From Propionibacteriaceae bacterium (GTDB lineage Bacteria > Actinomycetota > Actinomycetes > Propionibacteriales > Propionibacteriaceae), in NCBI GenBank assembly GCA_031265875.1, contig JAISCA010000066.1, forward strand, positions 82,391-146,390: a DNA stretch of 64,000 nucleotides, given 5' to 3'. The translations under genes and the position numbers were made by a program. Each line of letters opens with the position of its first letter. The stretch's first letter is position 1. The notes under the pieces are model-generated. The model worked only from the letters and a program-made list of their open reading frames with translations. It was not told where the DNA came from and ran no database searches. Below, piece after piece: positions 41,663 through 49,668 of this stretch.

Positions 41663-42060
41663 ACACCTTCGTCGACACCAACATCTTGGTGCGCCATCTG
41701 ACGGGTGATCCTCCGGACATGGCTCGTCGGGCCACTCGTTTCTTGGCTAACGAACGGAGCCTCGTGCTGGCGGATCTGGTCGTCGCTGAGACCGTTTATG
41801 TCCTTGAATCGTTCTATCGCGTTACACGACCCCGGGTGGCGGCGGTGATACGGTCGCTTCTGGCGATGCCGTCGATCAAGTGCGCTGACCCGCCGGTGCT
41901 TTTTCGGGCTCTTGAGGTCTACGAACTTGACCGGTTGGATTTCGCGGAGGCATATCTGGTCGCACGCGCAGAAGCCAGTGGGTTCGGTCGGGTCGCTTCC
42001 TTCGATCGTTCAATTGATCGGGTGTCCACCGTAGAGCGCGTAGAACCGGCCGACCACTGA
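41659..42060 (+). CDS. vapC: VapC-type PIN-domain ribonuclease toxin
   Basis: 133 residues from a TTG that overlaps the antitoxin stop. Acidic metal ligands of the PIN fold are in place: FVDTNILVRHL (Asp 6), VAETVYVLE, LDFAEAYLVA and SFDRSIDRV. VapC toxins cut tRNA or rRNA when free of antitoxin. The pair lies between a PIN remnant and a tRNA gene, a common landing area for such modules. Confidence 0.85.
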   Translation: MNTFVDTNILVRHLTGDPPDMARRATRFLANERSLVLADLVVAETVYVLESFYRVTRPRVAAVIRSLLAMPSIKCADPPVLFRALEVYELDRLDFAEAYLVARAEASGFGRVASFDRSIDRVSTVERVEPADH

Positions 42061-42158
42061 CAACGTGTCCCGGTCGACTCAAGCGCTTGACCCGACGGGC
42101 CTGGACTGATTGAGACGAGGCGGTCGGCCACACATGGGGCACTGGCCCCACTCTGCCG

Positions 42159-42191
42159 AGCCGAGTGTTTGAGACTCTCAAGGGTCGATAG
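42159..42191 (+). repeat. Copy D (3' part) of dispersed repeat
   Basis: AGCCGAGTGTTTGAGACTCT and GGGTCGATAG match the 3' third of copies A and B. It lies just before tRNA-Met; TCGATAG at 42185-42191 is a plausible -10 for that gene. Confidence 0.55.
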
Positions 42192-42210
42192 ACTCGACAG
42201 GCAGCGCCTA

Positions 42211-42287
42211 GGGGCGGTAGCTCAGCTGGTCAGAGCAGAGGACTCATAATCCTCCGGTCGCGGGTTCGAGCCCCGCCCGCCCCACCA
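42211..42287 (+). tRNA. tRNA-Met (CAT), elongator type
   Basis: Acceptor GGGGCGG/CCGCCCC, D-arm GCTCAGCTGGTCAGAGC, anticodon CAT in AGGACTCATAATCCT, T-loop GGTTCGAGCC and an encoded CCA. The paired first acceptor bases exclude the initiator form; an Ile2 tRNA read with lysidine is the alternative. Confidence 0.92.
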
Positions 42288-42322
42288 TTGTCAGTGTCAC
42301 CCGTAGGGTGTCGCTGACAATT
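42287..42322 (+). terminator. Hairpin after tRNA-Met
   Basis: ATTGTCAGTGTCACCC and GGGTGTCGCTGACAAT pair almost perfectly around GTA directly at the end of the tRNA gene. Symmetry would let it act in both directions. Confidence 0.7.
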
Positions 42323-42501
42323 GATCGAACGCTGTCGGGGCTCGAACCCGAGAGGGCGCGAACGTAGATGGGAAGGCCGAGGGCCTCACCCATAGTGAGC
42401 GGTCCGAAGCGACTGAATGCCTGTCAACAGTCCCGGGCTGGTGTGCCGAGGAGTGGTCCTGGGCTCGGCGGTCGGGCCGGGGAATCGATAGGGTGGCGTC
42501 G

Positions 42502-43341
42502 ATGACAGTCAGACCGAGTCCACCCGTCCGCTTGGTGGCGACCGATATGGATGGCACCTTCCTAGGAGCCGACGGGCAGATCTCAGAACTCAATCGCAGA
42601 GCCGTCTTCGCCGCCGCCGATCAGGGGGTGCAGATGGTCTTCGCGACCGGTCGCCCGGCTCGCTGGTTGGAGGTGCTGGAACCCTTGCGGCCGGCTCATC
42701 CGCGCGTCATCGCCAGCAATGGGGCGGTCAGCTTCGACCTCGACAGCGGCCGCACCTTGACCGCCCACGAGGTGCCGGCGGCGGTGACGGCGACGGTGGT
42801 GGACGATCTCGAGCAGGCTTTGCCCGGCTTGGCCTTCGCCCTGGAATACGTCGAGGGCTGGGGCCGGTTGGCTTCCTACCCGTTACGGGGCGACTTCGTC
42901 GAGGCCATCCTGGTGGCTGACACGATGGCGGAACTGTTGGGAGCCGGTCAGACCATCAAGCTGCTGGTGCTCAGCCCCGACATCGACACCGTGACCTTGA
43001 TGCGGCTGGCCGAACCGATCGTGGCCGGCCGGCTCGACGTCACTTTCTCCTTCGTCCAAGACTCCGGCCTGCTCGAACTGTCCGCCCCCGGCGTCTCCAA
43101 AGGCAGCGCCCTGAGCGCTTTGATGGCCGAGTTGGGCGTCGCGCCGGCCCAGTTGGCCGCCTTCGGCGACATGCCGAACGATCTGTCCATGCTGGAGCTG
43201 GCCGGCTACCCCTTCGCCATGGGCAACGCTCATCCGTCACTGCTGGAACGCGGTTTCCGCCAGGCCCGCCACCACGGCGACTCCGGCGTGGGGCACGCCA
43301 TCATGGAATTGCTGGGGCTGCCCGACGGCGGCATTGACTGA
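42502..43341 (+). CDS. Cof-type HAD sugar phosphatase
   Basis: About 279 residues. HAD motif I VATDMDGTFLGADG, motif II VFATGRP, a cap domain, motif III VSKGSAL and motif IV GDMPNDLSMLELAGYPFAMGNA are all present, typical of the Cof/YbiV group that dephosphorylates sugar phosphates and flavin nucleotides. An upstream GTG at 42493 is possible; a TCGATA box at 42485-42490 would start transcription near 42497, so I favour the ATG at 42502 with almost no leader. Monocistronic after the tRNA. Confidence 0.88.
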   Translation: MTVRPSPPVRLVATDMDGTFLGADGQISELNRRAVFAAADQGVQMVFATGRPARWLEVLEPLRPAHPRVIASNGAVSFDLDSGRTLTAHEVPAAVTATVVDDLEQALPGLAFALEYVEGWGRLASYPLRGDFVEAILVADTMAELLGAGQTIKLLVLSPDIDTVTLMRLAEPIVAGRLDVTFSFVQDSGLLELSAPGVSKGSALSALMAELGVAPAQLAAFGDMPNDLSMLELAGYPFAMGNAHPSLLERGFRQARHHGDSGVGHAIMELLGLPDGGID

Positions 43342-43449
43342 CCGCTTGACTCGGAGCGGGACCCGGGCCGATCGGGCGATTCACCGCCCTGGATTGATTA
43401 GTTGAGGGTCGCTCGTAAGAGGCTTGGCCCTCCAACTGCTCCCTCCACC

Positions 43450-44688
43450 TCAGACCGCTGGATCGTCCTCCACCAGTTCCACCACTAAGGCTTCGGCCGC
43501 TTGACGGCAACGCGACCGGGCCGCCTCGATGTTCTGACCCCGGGCCGCCACCACGCCGACGCGGCGGTGTCCGTCCACCCTCGGCTTGCCGAAGAGGCGG
43601 ACTTGGACGGTCGGCTCGCTCAGAGCCCGCTCCAGGCCGTGGAAGACTGGCACGCCGTGGCCTTCGACCGTGAGGGCGCGGCTGGCCGACGGCCCCAGAC
43701 TGGTCAGACCGGGCACGGGCAGGCCGAGCAGGGCACGGGCGTGGAGGGCGAACTCGGACAGGTCCTGAGAGACCAGGGTGACCAAACCGGTGTCGTGGGG
43801 ACGGGGCGAGACCTCGGAGAAGATGACGCGCTCGCCCTGGACGAACAATTCGACCCCGAAGATGCCCCAGCCGCCTAGGGCCGAGGTGATGGTGGCGGCG
43901 ATCCGGCGGGCCTCGGCCAGGGCCAGGTCCGACATCGGCTGGGGCTGCCAGGACTCGCGGTAGTCGCCGTCGATCTGGAGATGCCCGACCGGGTCGAGGA
44001 AGGTGACGCCATCGCGGTGCTGGACCGTCAACAGGGTGATCTCGTAGTCGAAGTCGATGAAGCCTTCCACGATCACCCGGCTGGCCCCGTGCTGGGCCGC
44101 TCGGCCGCCGGACTGGGCCAGCTGCCAGGCCGTCTCGATCTCGTCGGCGGAACGCACCACGGACTGGCCGTGGCCGGACGACGACATCACCGGCTTGACC
44201 ACGCAGGGCAGGCCGAGCCGGTCGATGGCGGCCCCCAGTTGGCCCAGGGAGTCGGCGAAGAAATAGGGCGAGGTGGGCAATCCCAGCTCCTCGGCGGCCA
44301 AACGGCGCACCCCCTCGCGATCCATGGTCAAACGAGTGGCCCGAGCCGTCGGCGCCACCCGTGCCCGGCCCTCGGCCTCCAGCCGCTCCAACAAGGCGGT
44401 GTCGATGGCCTCGACCTCGGGCACGATCAAGTCCGGCCGCTCCCGCTCGATCAACTGGCCCAAGGCGACGCCGTCCAGCATGTCCACGACATGGCTGCTC
44501 TGCGCCACCGCCATGGCCGGCGCGTCCGGGTAACGGTCGACGGCGATGACCTCGACTCCGAGGCGGACCAATTCGATGGCGACTTCCTTGCCCAGCTCGC
44601 CCGACCCCAGCAACATGACGCGGCTGGCCTGAGAGCTGAAGGGCGTGCCGATGACGCCGGGAGGAATGAGACCGCGTTGGACTGACAT
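43450..44688 (-). CDS. purT: Formate-dependent phosphoribosylglycinamide formyltransferase
   Basis: 412 residues from the ATG at 44688. ATP-grasp enzyme: [60 protein letters not shown], and [16 protein letters not shown] with [13 protein letters not shown] at the end. PurT uses ATP and formate to make formyl-GAR in purine synthesis, bypassing the folate-dependent PurN. The frame runs further upstream but family similarity starts after this ATG. It is preceded by an unusually hairpin-rich stretch. Confidence 0.92.
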   Translation of the reverse strand: MSVQRGLIPPGVIGTPFSSQASRVMLLGSGELGKEVAIELVRLGVEVIAVDRYPDAPAMAVAQSSHVVDMLDGVALGQLIERERPDLIVPEVEAIDTALLERLEAEGRARVAPTARATRLTMDREGVRRLAAEELGLPTSPYFFADSLGQLGAAIDRLGLPCVVKPVMSSSGHGQSVVRSADEIETAWQLAQSGGRAAQHGASRVIVEGFIDFDYEITLLTVQHRDGVTFLDPVGHLQIDGDYRESWQPQPMSDLALAEARRIAATITSALGGWGIFGVELFVQGERVIFSEVSPRPHDTGLVTLVSQDLSEFALHARALLGLPVPGLTSLGPSASRALTVEGHGVPVFHGLERALSEPTVQVRLFGKPRVDGHRRVGVVAARGQNIEAARSRCRQAAEALVVELVEDDPAV

Positions 44689-45003
44689 CGGACCCCTTAT
44701 CAGACGATGGCTTGACCCAACCCTAACCGGTCCGCCCGCAACCATCGCCAGCCAAGCCACGCCGGGACCGCCCTGCCTCTAGAGACGGTCCCGGCGTAGC
44801 CTCGTGGGGGAGGTGAGGCCGGTGGTCTCACCCAGGCTGCGGACTGGGCGAAGGATCGAGACCACCTGCGCGCCAGCCTAAAACGGCACACCAAAACGTG
44901 CCATGGGGAGAACTCCCCTACTGCCCTGGCTGCAATCCGGGAGACCCCGAATCAACTGCTCAACTGGCCTGTGTCCGTCTATGAAGGCCTCCTCGACTCG
45001 GCG
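44689..45003 (-). promoter_or_regulatory. Hairpin-rich leader region before purT
   Basis: No gene longer than an eight-codon ORF (MARFGVPF, from 44905). On the purT strand there are four successive dyads: GGGGAG-TT-CTCCCC (44906-44919), GGCAC/GTGCC around that tiny ORF, GGTGGTCTC/GAGACCACC (about 44819-44867), and CGCCGGGACCG/CGGTCCCGGCG (about 44764-44800). The first may end the upstream hydrolase transcript. I could not match a known riboswitch. Confidence 0.4.
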
Positions 45004-46572
45004 CTAGGACGACGTCTGTAGCTGTTCTTGGGCGTCGCGGCGCAGGCTGTCGGCGGCTTGATCCAGCAGGCTGGCCGCCGCGTTCATGGCCGGACGATGG
45101 GAGCTGGACCACTGGGACTGGAACCTGCGGGCGTCCGATCCGGTCCAAGGCAGCTGGCTGACCAATTGGGCCAGCCGTCGGATCGAGGCTCGTAACTGGT
45201 CGGCCGAGCCGTCGAAATCACGGGCCACGGCTTGCAGGACCTGGGGGTTGGAGCCCAATAGGCCGGCTCCCCCGCCGCTTCCGGAGATAGGAGATGTCAC
45301 TGGTTTCTTGACTAATCCCACCGCTTGTTCCAGGCCGGGTGGAATCGGTGACGGTCCCGGGGTGGGAGAAGGTGTGGGAGAAGGTGTGGGAGAAGGGGAG
45401 GTCGGTGATAGAGGCGATACGGGGCGAGGCATTGGGACCAGTGGCGGCACTTGTCCCCAGTTGGGGGGCGGATACCAAGGAAACCAGGTTTGAGGGACGA
45501 CATCGTTTGGATGACCGGCCACGACGGCGGCGGCGTTGTATTGGAAGGTGGTGCCATCTTCCAAGTAACCCCCATGACCTCTCCCGACTCGGCCGAAGGG
45601 AGTCTCTTCGGTCGACATTTGGACGACACCATCGGCTGTGTCAGGGTCCGCTCCCAAGGCCCCGGTATTTCCAGCTATACCAGCCACCAGATCGTCTTCT
45701 CTCTCGTGGCCGTTGTAGAGATTGGGCACGACCTTGGTGCCGCTGTCTCCCCCCATGCCGGGCGATCCAAACAAGATTAGATTGTCGATCTTGGGGTCGA
45801 CCTGGTCACCGTAGTTTCGACCTTCGGCGGCGATGCCAGACACAGTGGAGCCGTAGGAATGCCCCAGCACAGTCAGATTCGGGTCGCCCTGATTAGTTCC
45901 GTGCAGCCCTTGGGTGAAGCGGGTCAGATCTTCCGCCCCTTCACGGGCACGGTCCTGGGAGTAGGTGTTGCCGTCGAGCGGGCCGGCGGGAGCTTTGTAC
46001 CCCATCCAGACGATGGTAGAAGTGTTATCGCCGCCTTCCCAGCCGGCAGCCCGCCGCCGCAGATCAGACATCTGGTCGAGATAAAGGTCCATATTGTCTC
46101 GTGGGTTGGTCGTGATTCCGCCCACGAAGACGGCCACATTGTCAGCCTTATCGGGATCGCCGATGGCGATGGCGGACAGGGTGTACGGGTCCTTCTCATC
46201 CAGCGGAGTCGGCTCGTACAACAGCAGGAAGCGATCCTTGTCACCCTCGACAGCGTCTCGCAAGGCCATGACGTCGTCTCGGCGAGCCTTCTGGTTCAAA
46301 TAGTCCTGAATAGCGGGGTCGAAAGAAGAACCTGGGGGGACTGCGGGGATGGGAGTCGGAGGGACTGGTTCGTGCGTCTGCCAATAGTCCACGTCCTTGT
46401 TCAAGGCCGCCCGGTTGAGCTTATCTCTGACCTGGGCCGGTACGCCGTCCAGGTTCCGAATCTGATCGGCCGCATGATTGGTGTAGTCATTCTGCTCACT
46501 CGAACTCAGTCCACGCCACCAGTCGGCCACCTCGGTCGGCTCCAAGTTGGTCGGCACATTCGGGTCTCCCAC
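45004..46572 (-). CDS. DUF1023 alpha/beta-hydrolase with C-terminal WXG100-like domain
   Basis: 522 residues. An N-terminal helical part (VADWWRGLSSSEQNDYTNHAADQIRNL) is typical for DUF1023 proteins; the hydrolase core has VAVFVGGITTNP, the nucleophile elbow LGHSYGSTV (about 236) and LILFGSPGMGG. A Pro/Ser/Thr-rich linker with SPTPSPTPSPTP (from 12-base tandem repeats at about 45362-45400) leads to a helical hairpin around PWTGSDARRFQSQW, a WXG100-like turn. WXG proteins are type VII secretion substrates, so export and action outside the cell are possible. Usually the WXG part precedes the hydrolase. No ESX genes are in the window. Confidence 0.75.
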   Translation of the reverse strand: MGDPNVPTNLEPTEVADWWRGLSSSEQNDYTNHAADQIRNLDGVPAQVRDKLNRAALNKDVDYWQTHEPVPPTPIPAVPPGSSFDPAIQDYLNQKARRDDVMALRDAVEGDKDRFLLLYEPTPLDEKDPYTLSAIAIGDPDKADNVAVFVGGITTNPRDNMDLYLDQMSDLRRRAAGWEGGDNTSTIVWMGYKAPAGPLDGNTYSQDRAREGAEDLTRFTQGLHGTNQGDPNLTVLGHSYGSTVSGIAAEGRNYGDQVDPKIDNLILFGSPGMGGDSGTKVVPNLYNGHEREDDLVAGIAGNTGALGADPDTADGVVQMSTEETPFGRVGRGHGGYLEDGTTFQYNAAAVVAGHPNDVVPQTWFPWYPPPNWGQVPPLVPMPRPVSPLSPTSPSPTPSPTPSPTPGPSPIPPGLEQAVGLVKKPVTSPISGSGGGAGLLGSNPQVLQAVARDFDGSADQLRASIRRLAQLVSQLPWTGSDARRFQSQWSSSHRPAMNAAASLLDQAADSLRRDAQEQLQTSS

Positions 46573-46944
46573 GCCAACGGCTCCTTCTCACTGCGACGGA
46601 GATTTCCCCAGCGCCTTGAGCTGGGGAGTCGTCATCACGACAGGCCAGGCGACCGTGCGATAGTCGACAGGTCGGCTTGACGTTTCCTGGCCTCAGGCCA
46701 ATCGTGCCGGTTTACGCGACTCTTGACCATGGGGAGCGCTCCCCTGGGCTGAGAGCCGGCTTGTCCGCTCTGGGGAAACGGGCGCAGTCAAGGCTGATTA
46801 GTCCACCCGTTGGTCTGGTTCCGTTCGTGTCGTGGGCGACCTGGCGTGGACGGCCGCTCAATGACGGTATCGTCTAGATCGTGAACGAGGCGACGAGGCC
46901 TCACTCAAACGAGCAGGCATGACTTAAGACGGGGGCACGGACAA
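46573..46944. other. 372-base gap between divergent genes
   Basis: Divergent region between the DUF1023 hydrolase and the glycosyltransferase. It contains the palindrome CCATGGGGAGCGCTCCCCT at 46728-46746, nearly the same as CCATGGGGAGAACTCCCCT at 44902-44920 on the other side of the hydrolase gene. I see no gene; the small open frame from 46677 lacks a ribosome site and family pattern. Confidence 0.4.
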
Positions 46945-48000
46945 ATGAAAATCGCGATTCAACACGAGGACCTGGTCATCGACGATCAAGGCGAAATCTC
47001 CGGCCAGGACGCCGGTGCCAACCTCGTCAAGCGCTTATTGCGGGTCTTCCCCGGCGGCGCCCTGGTCGGCCCCCAGCGCGTCAGCCATCGCGACTTCGAG
47101 GTGGTGCCGCTGGATCAGATCGATCCTGACGACACCTTGCTCATCAACATGAACGTGATCGATTCGGTGTCGGCCTGGCGGACTTTGCTGGCCAAGTCGG
47201 ACAGCCCCAAGGTCATGAACTTCGTCTGGTGGGACACGACCCGTTTCCGGGACCGGGTCGAGTTGGCCGAGCTGGCTTTGTCTTGCGCCCTCTTCCCCAC
47301 TTTCGCCAACTCCGAGCGGACCGCCCGCGCCATCGCCGAGTTAGTCGGTCGGCTGACAGTCAAGCCGCTGGCGGAGCGGGCCCGCATCTCGGGAGTCAAC
47401 CTGGGCATCCGGCTGGAACGGGTGCAATCCCGCCATGAGCCCAAGGTGCCGGTCGTGCTCTACCCGGCCATCTACGTCTCCGCCCGCAAGCAGCCCCGTC
47501 TCTTCATCGACATCGTCACCAAGGTGGCGCGCAAGACCGAGATCCAAGTCGAGGCCCGCTTGACCGAGGCCCATCTGGTCAGCGATCCGGCCATGGAGCT
47601 GTCACGTCAACGCTGGGCTTCGGTCGGCCCGCTCAAGCCCTCGCGGGAGGAGTACTGGGAGGCCCTGTCCCACACCACCGCCTTCCTGGCCACGGCCGAA
47701 GAGGAATCCTACGGCCTGGAGTACATCGAAGCGCTGCTGGCCGGAGCGGTCGGCGTCTTCCCCGACCGGCCCTGGTCCCGGGCCCTGCTGCCGGCCAAGT
47801 ATCCCTTCCTCTACACCACCCCCGGCCAGGCCGAGGACATGTTGCTGCGGGCCGTCACCGACCCGGCCGCTTGCCGGCGCGAGATGGATGAGTCAGTTCA
47901 AGGCTCCTTCGACGAATGGCTGAGGGACCATCACAACGACGACGCCTTCGAGTCGGCCGTGGCCGAGCACGTCCGGCGCTGGTTCGGCCCGGTCGCTTGA
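46945..48000 (+). CDS. GT-B type glycosyltransferase
   Basis: 351 residues. The C-terminal half has ATAEEESYGLEYIEALLAGAVGVFPD, the E-x7-E donor-binding pattern of GT4 enzymes, and VVLYPAIYVSARKQPRLF at the start of that half. The N-terminal acceptor domain is divergent and I recognise no subfamily. It would add a sugar from a nucleotide donor to a glycan, lipid or protein in the cytoplasm. Monocistronic, with no polysaccharide cluster around it. Confidence 0.7.
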   Translation: MKIAIQHEDLVIDDQGEISGQDAGANLVKRLLRVFPGGALVGPQRVSHRDFEVVPLDQIDPDDTLLINMNVIDSVSAWRTLLAKSDSPKVMNFVWWDTTRFRDRVELAELALSCALFPTFANSERTARAIAELVGRLTVKPLAERARISGVNLGIRLERVQSRHEPKVPVVLYPAIYVSARKQPRLFIDIVTKVARKTEIQVEARLTEAHLVSDPAMELSRQRWASVGPLKPSREEYWEALSHTTAFLATAEEESYGLEYIEALLAGAVGVFPDRPWSRALLPAKYPFLYTTPGQAEDMLLRAVTDPAACRREMDESVQGSFDEWLRDHHNDDAFESAVAEHVRRWFGPVA

Positions 48001-48040
48001 TCGCTCGGTCCGGTCAGGCCGACCGCCAATAATTTTGATT

Positions 48041-48820
48041 ATGAGCAAACTGAATAAATGGTATTTGGGATTAACCTTCTCCATCATGCTGATTTGTTGG
48101 GGTATTTGCGTCCTGTGCAGTCTCAACGGCATAGTTATGAGCGAATATTATATCCTCTACGTACCATGGATTTTGGGTGGGTTGTCCCCTACTATCGCCT
48201 CTTATGTCACATTGAAAAAGAACGGTGAGGTCAAGGGATTCAAGGACTGGCTGAAAATCGTTTTCAATTTTAAACGTGGTAGTGTATTAGCTTACGTGGC
48301 AGTTATCGTATTCGGCATATTAACCTTCCTACCACAAAGTATTATTGCGGGATATGAAAATGGAGCAGCCCTGTACTTACTCCCTCTGCTCATGGTCGCC
48401 ATGCTGGTTGGCGGTGGTTTAGAGGAAGCTGGTTGGCGGTTAGTACTGCAACCAGAGCTAGAGAAGAAGTTCAACTACACGGTATCCACAGTCATCGTCG
48501 CTGTAATTTGGAGCCTATGGCATCTACCCTTGTTTTTCATACAGGGCGTTAGTCAATACAGGACAGACTATGGGATTTTTTGTATCGGAGTTTTCGGGCT
48601 GAGCTTCGCTTTGGCGAGCCTCAGAAAAATTACCGGCGGCGTCGCCCTGTGCGTCTTATTCCACTGTACTTCGAATGCCTTGTCTAGCATATTCATAACA
48701 AAACAAAGTGTTCTCGGTTCCACCGTGGCGGCAATCTCCACCATCGCTCTTTCCTATGTGGTCATTCTTTTATGGAAGAGTAAGCAAAGGCAAAGAATAC
48801 CCGCGATAGGATCAGAGTGA
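48041..48820 (+). CDS. CPBP-family intramembrane protease, AT-rich
   Basis: About 259 residues with eight hydrophobic spans. The CPBP (Abi/CAAX) motifs are GGGLEEAGWRLVLQPELE (Glu-Glu and Arg), IWSLWHLPLFF (His) and VLFHCTSNAL (His, Asn). Such enzymes cleave or protect against membrane peptides; some give bacteriocin self-immunity. The gene uses A/T-rich codons (Lys AAA/AAG, Ile ATT/ATA), with far lower GC than both neighbours, a strong sign of recent transfer, perhaps from Firmicutes. There is no clear ribosome site; an upstream TTG at 48035 is possible. Confidence 0.82.
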   Translation: MSKLNKWYLGLTFSIMLICWGICVLCSLNGIVMSEYYILYVPWILGGLSPTIASYVTLKKNGEVKGFKDWLKIVFNFKRGSVLAYVAVIVFGILTFLPQSIIAGYENGAALYLLPLLMVAMLVGGGLEEAGWRLVLQPELEKKFNYTVSTVIVAVIWSLWHLPLFFIQGVSQYRTDYGIFCIGVFGLSFALASLRKITGGVALCVLFHCTSNALSSIFITKQSVLGSTVAAISTIALSYVVILLWKSKQRQRIPAIGSE

Positions 48821-48845
48821 CTGTTCCACCTGTGGCTTAGCGTTC

Positions 48846-48876
48846 AGGGATTCGTGCCGTCATACGGCAATCCCTT
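48846..48876. terminator. Hairpin between convergent genes
   Basis: AGGGATT-CG-TGCCG and CGGCA-ATCCCT pair around TCATA, between the CPBP gene and the ABC ATPase gene on the opposite strand. A TT pair follows on the plus strand; useful for both. Confidence 0.6.
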
Positions 48877-48879
48877 CGG

Positions 48880-49668
48880 TTAATTCAGCAGGTTACGGTC
48901 GGTCAGCGCGCTCTTGGAACGAGCGAAGAGGTCCAACAGATCGCCGATGCTGGCGGCGGCCTTCTGCTCGGGTCCCAATTCGTGGATGATCTCACCCTCG
49001 TGCATCATCAGCAGACGATTGCCCAGACGCAGGGCGTGCTCCATGTTGTGGGTCACCATCAGAGCGGTCAAAGAACTTTCGGAGATGACCCGGTGGGTCA
49101 GGTTCAAGACCAGTTCGGCCCGCTGCGGATCGAGGGCGGCGGTGTGCTCGTCCAAGAGCAAGATCTGCGGCCGGGTGAACGACGCCATCAACAGCGAGAG
49201 GGCCTGGCGCTGACCGCCGGAGAGCAGCCCGACCCGGTGCCGCATACGCTGTTCCAGACCCAGGCCCAAGGCCGACAGCTCCTGTTGGAAGGCCAGCCGG
49301 CGCTCCTTCGTCACGCCCTTGCCCAGGCTGCGCCGACGGCCCCGGACCAATGCCACGGCTAGATTCTGCTCGATGTTGAGGTGGGGCGCGGTGCCAGCTT
49401 GGGGGTCCTGGAAGACGCGCGCGATGCCGCTGGCCCGCTTATGCTCCGGCAACCGGGTGACGTCGCGGCCGGCGATCTCGATCTGTCCGGAGTCGACCGG
49501 CAGGCTGCCGGCGATGATGTTGAGCAGGGTCGACTTACCGGCCCCGTTGGAGCCGATGACGGTGACGAAATCACCGGCCGCCAGTTCCAAATCGATGCCG
49601 CACAAGGCCCGCCGCTCGTTGGCGGTGCCGGCGTAGAAGGTCTTATGCACGCCCTTCAGTCTCAGCAT
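48880..49668 (-). CDS. ABC transporter ATPase (TrpZ-like)
   Basis: 262 residues with Walker A GSNGAGKSTLLN, FQDPQAGTAPHLNIEQNL, signature LSGGQRQALSLLMAS, Walker B ILLLDEHTAALDP and the switch His in MVTHN. The DEHTAALDP wording and the companions place it with the YbbL/TrpXYZ class of uptake systems for aromatic amino acids or similar. It is the last of three genes on this strand, overlapping the permease gene end to start. Confidence 0.87.
   Translation of the reverse strand: MLRLKGVHKTFYAGTANERRALCGIDLELAAGDFVTVIGSNGAGKSTLLNIIAGSLPVDSGQIEIAGRDVTRLPEHKRASGIARVFQDPQAGTAPHLNIEQNLAVALVRGRRRSLGKGVTKERRLAFQQELSALGLGLEQRMRHRVGLLSGGQRQALSLLMASFTRPQILLLDEHTAALDPQRAELVLNLTHRVISESSLTALMVTHNMEHALRLGNRLLMMHEGEIIHELGPEQKAAASIGDLLDLFARSKSALTDRNLLN

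Noticed and set aside
44689..45003. ZTP (pfl) riboswitch before purT
   Set aside because: The conserved CCGCCUGGGCA-type 3' element is absent, so I only report an unassigned structured leader.
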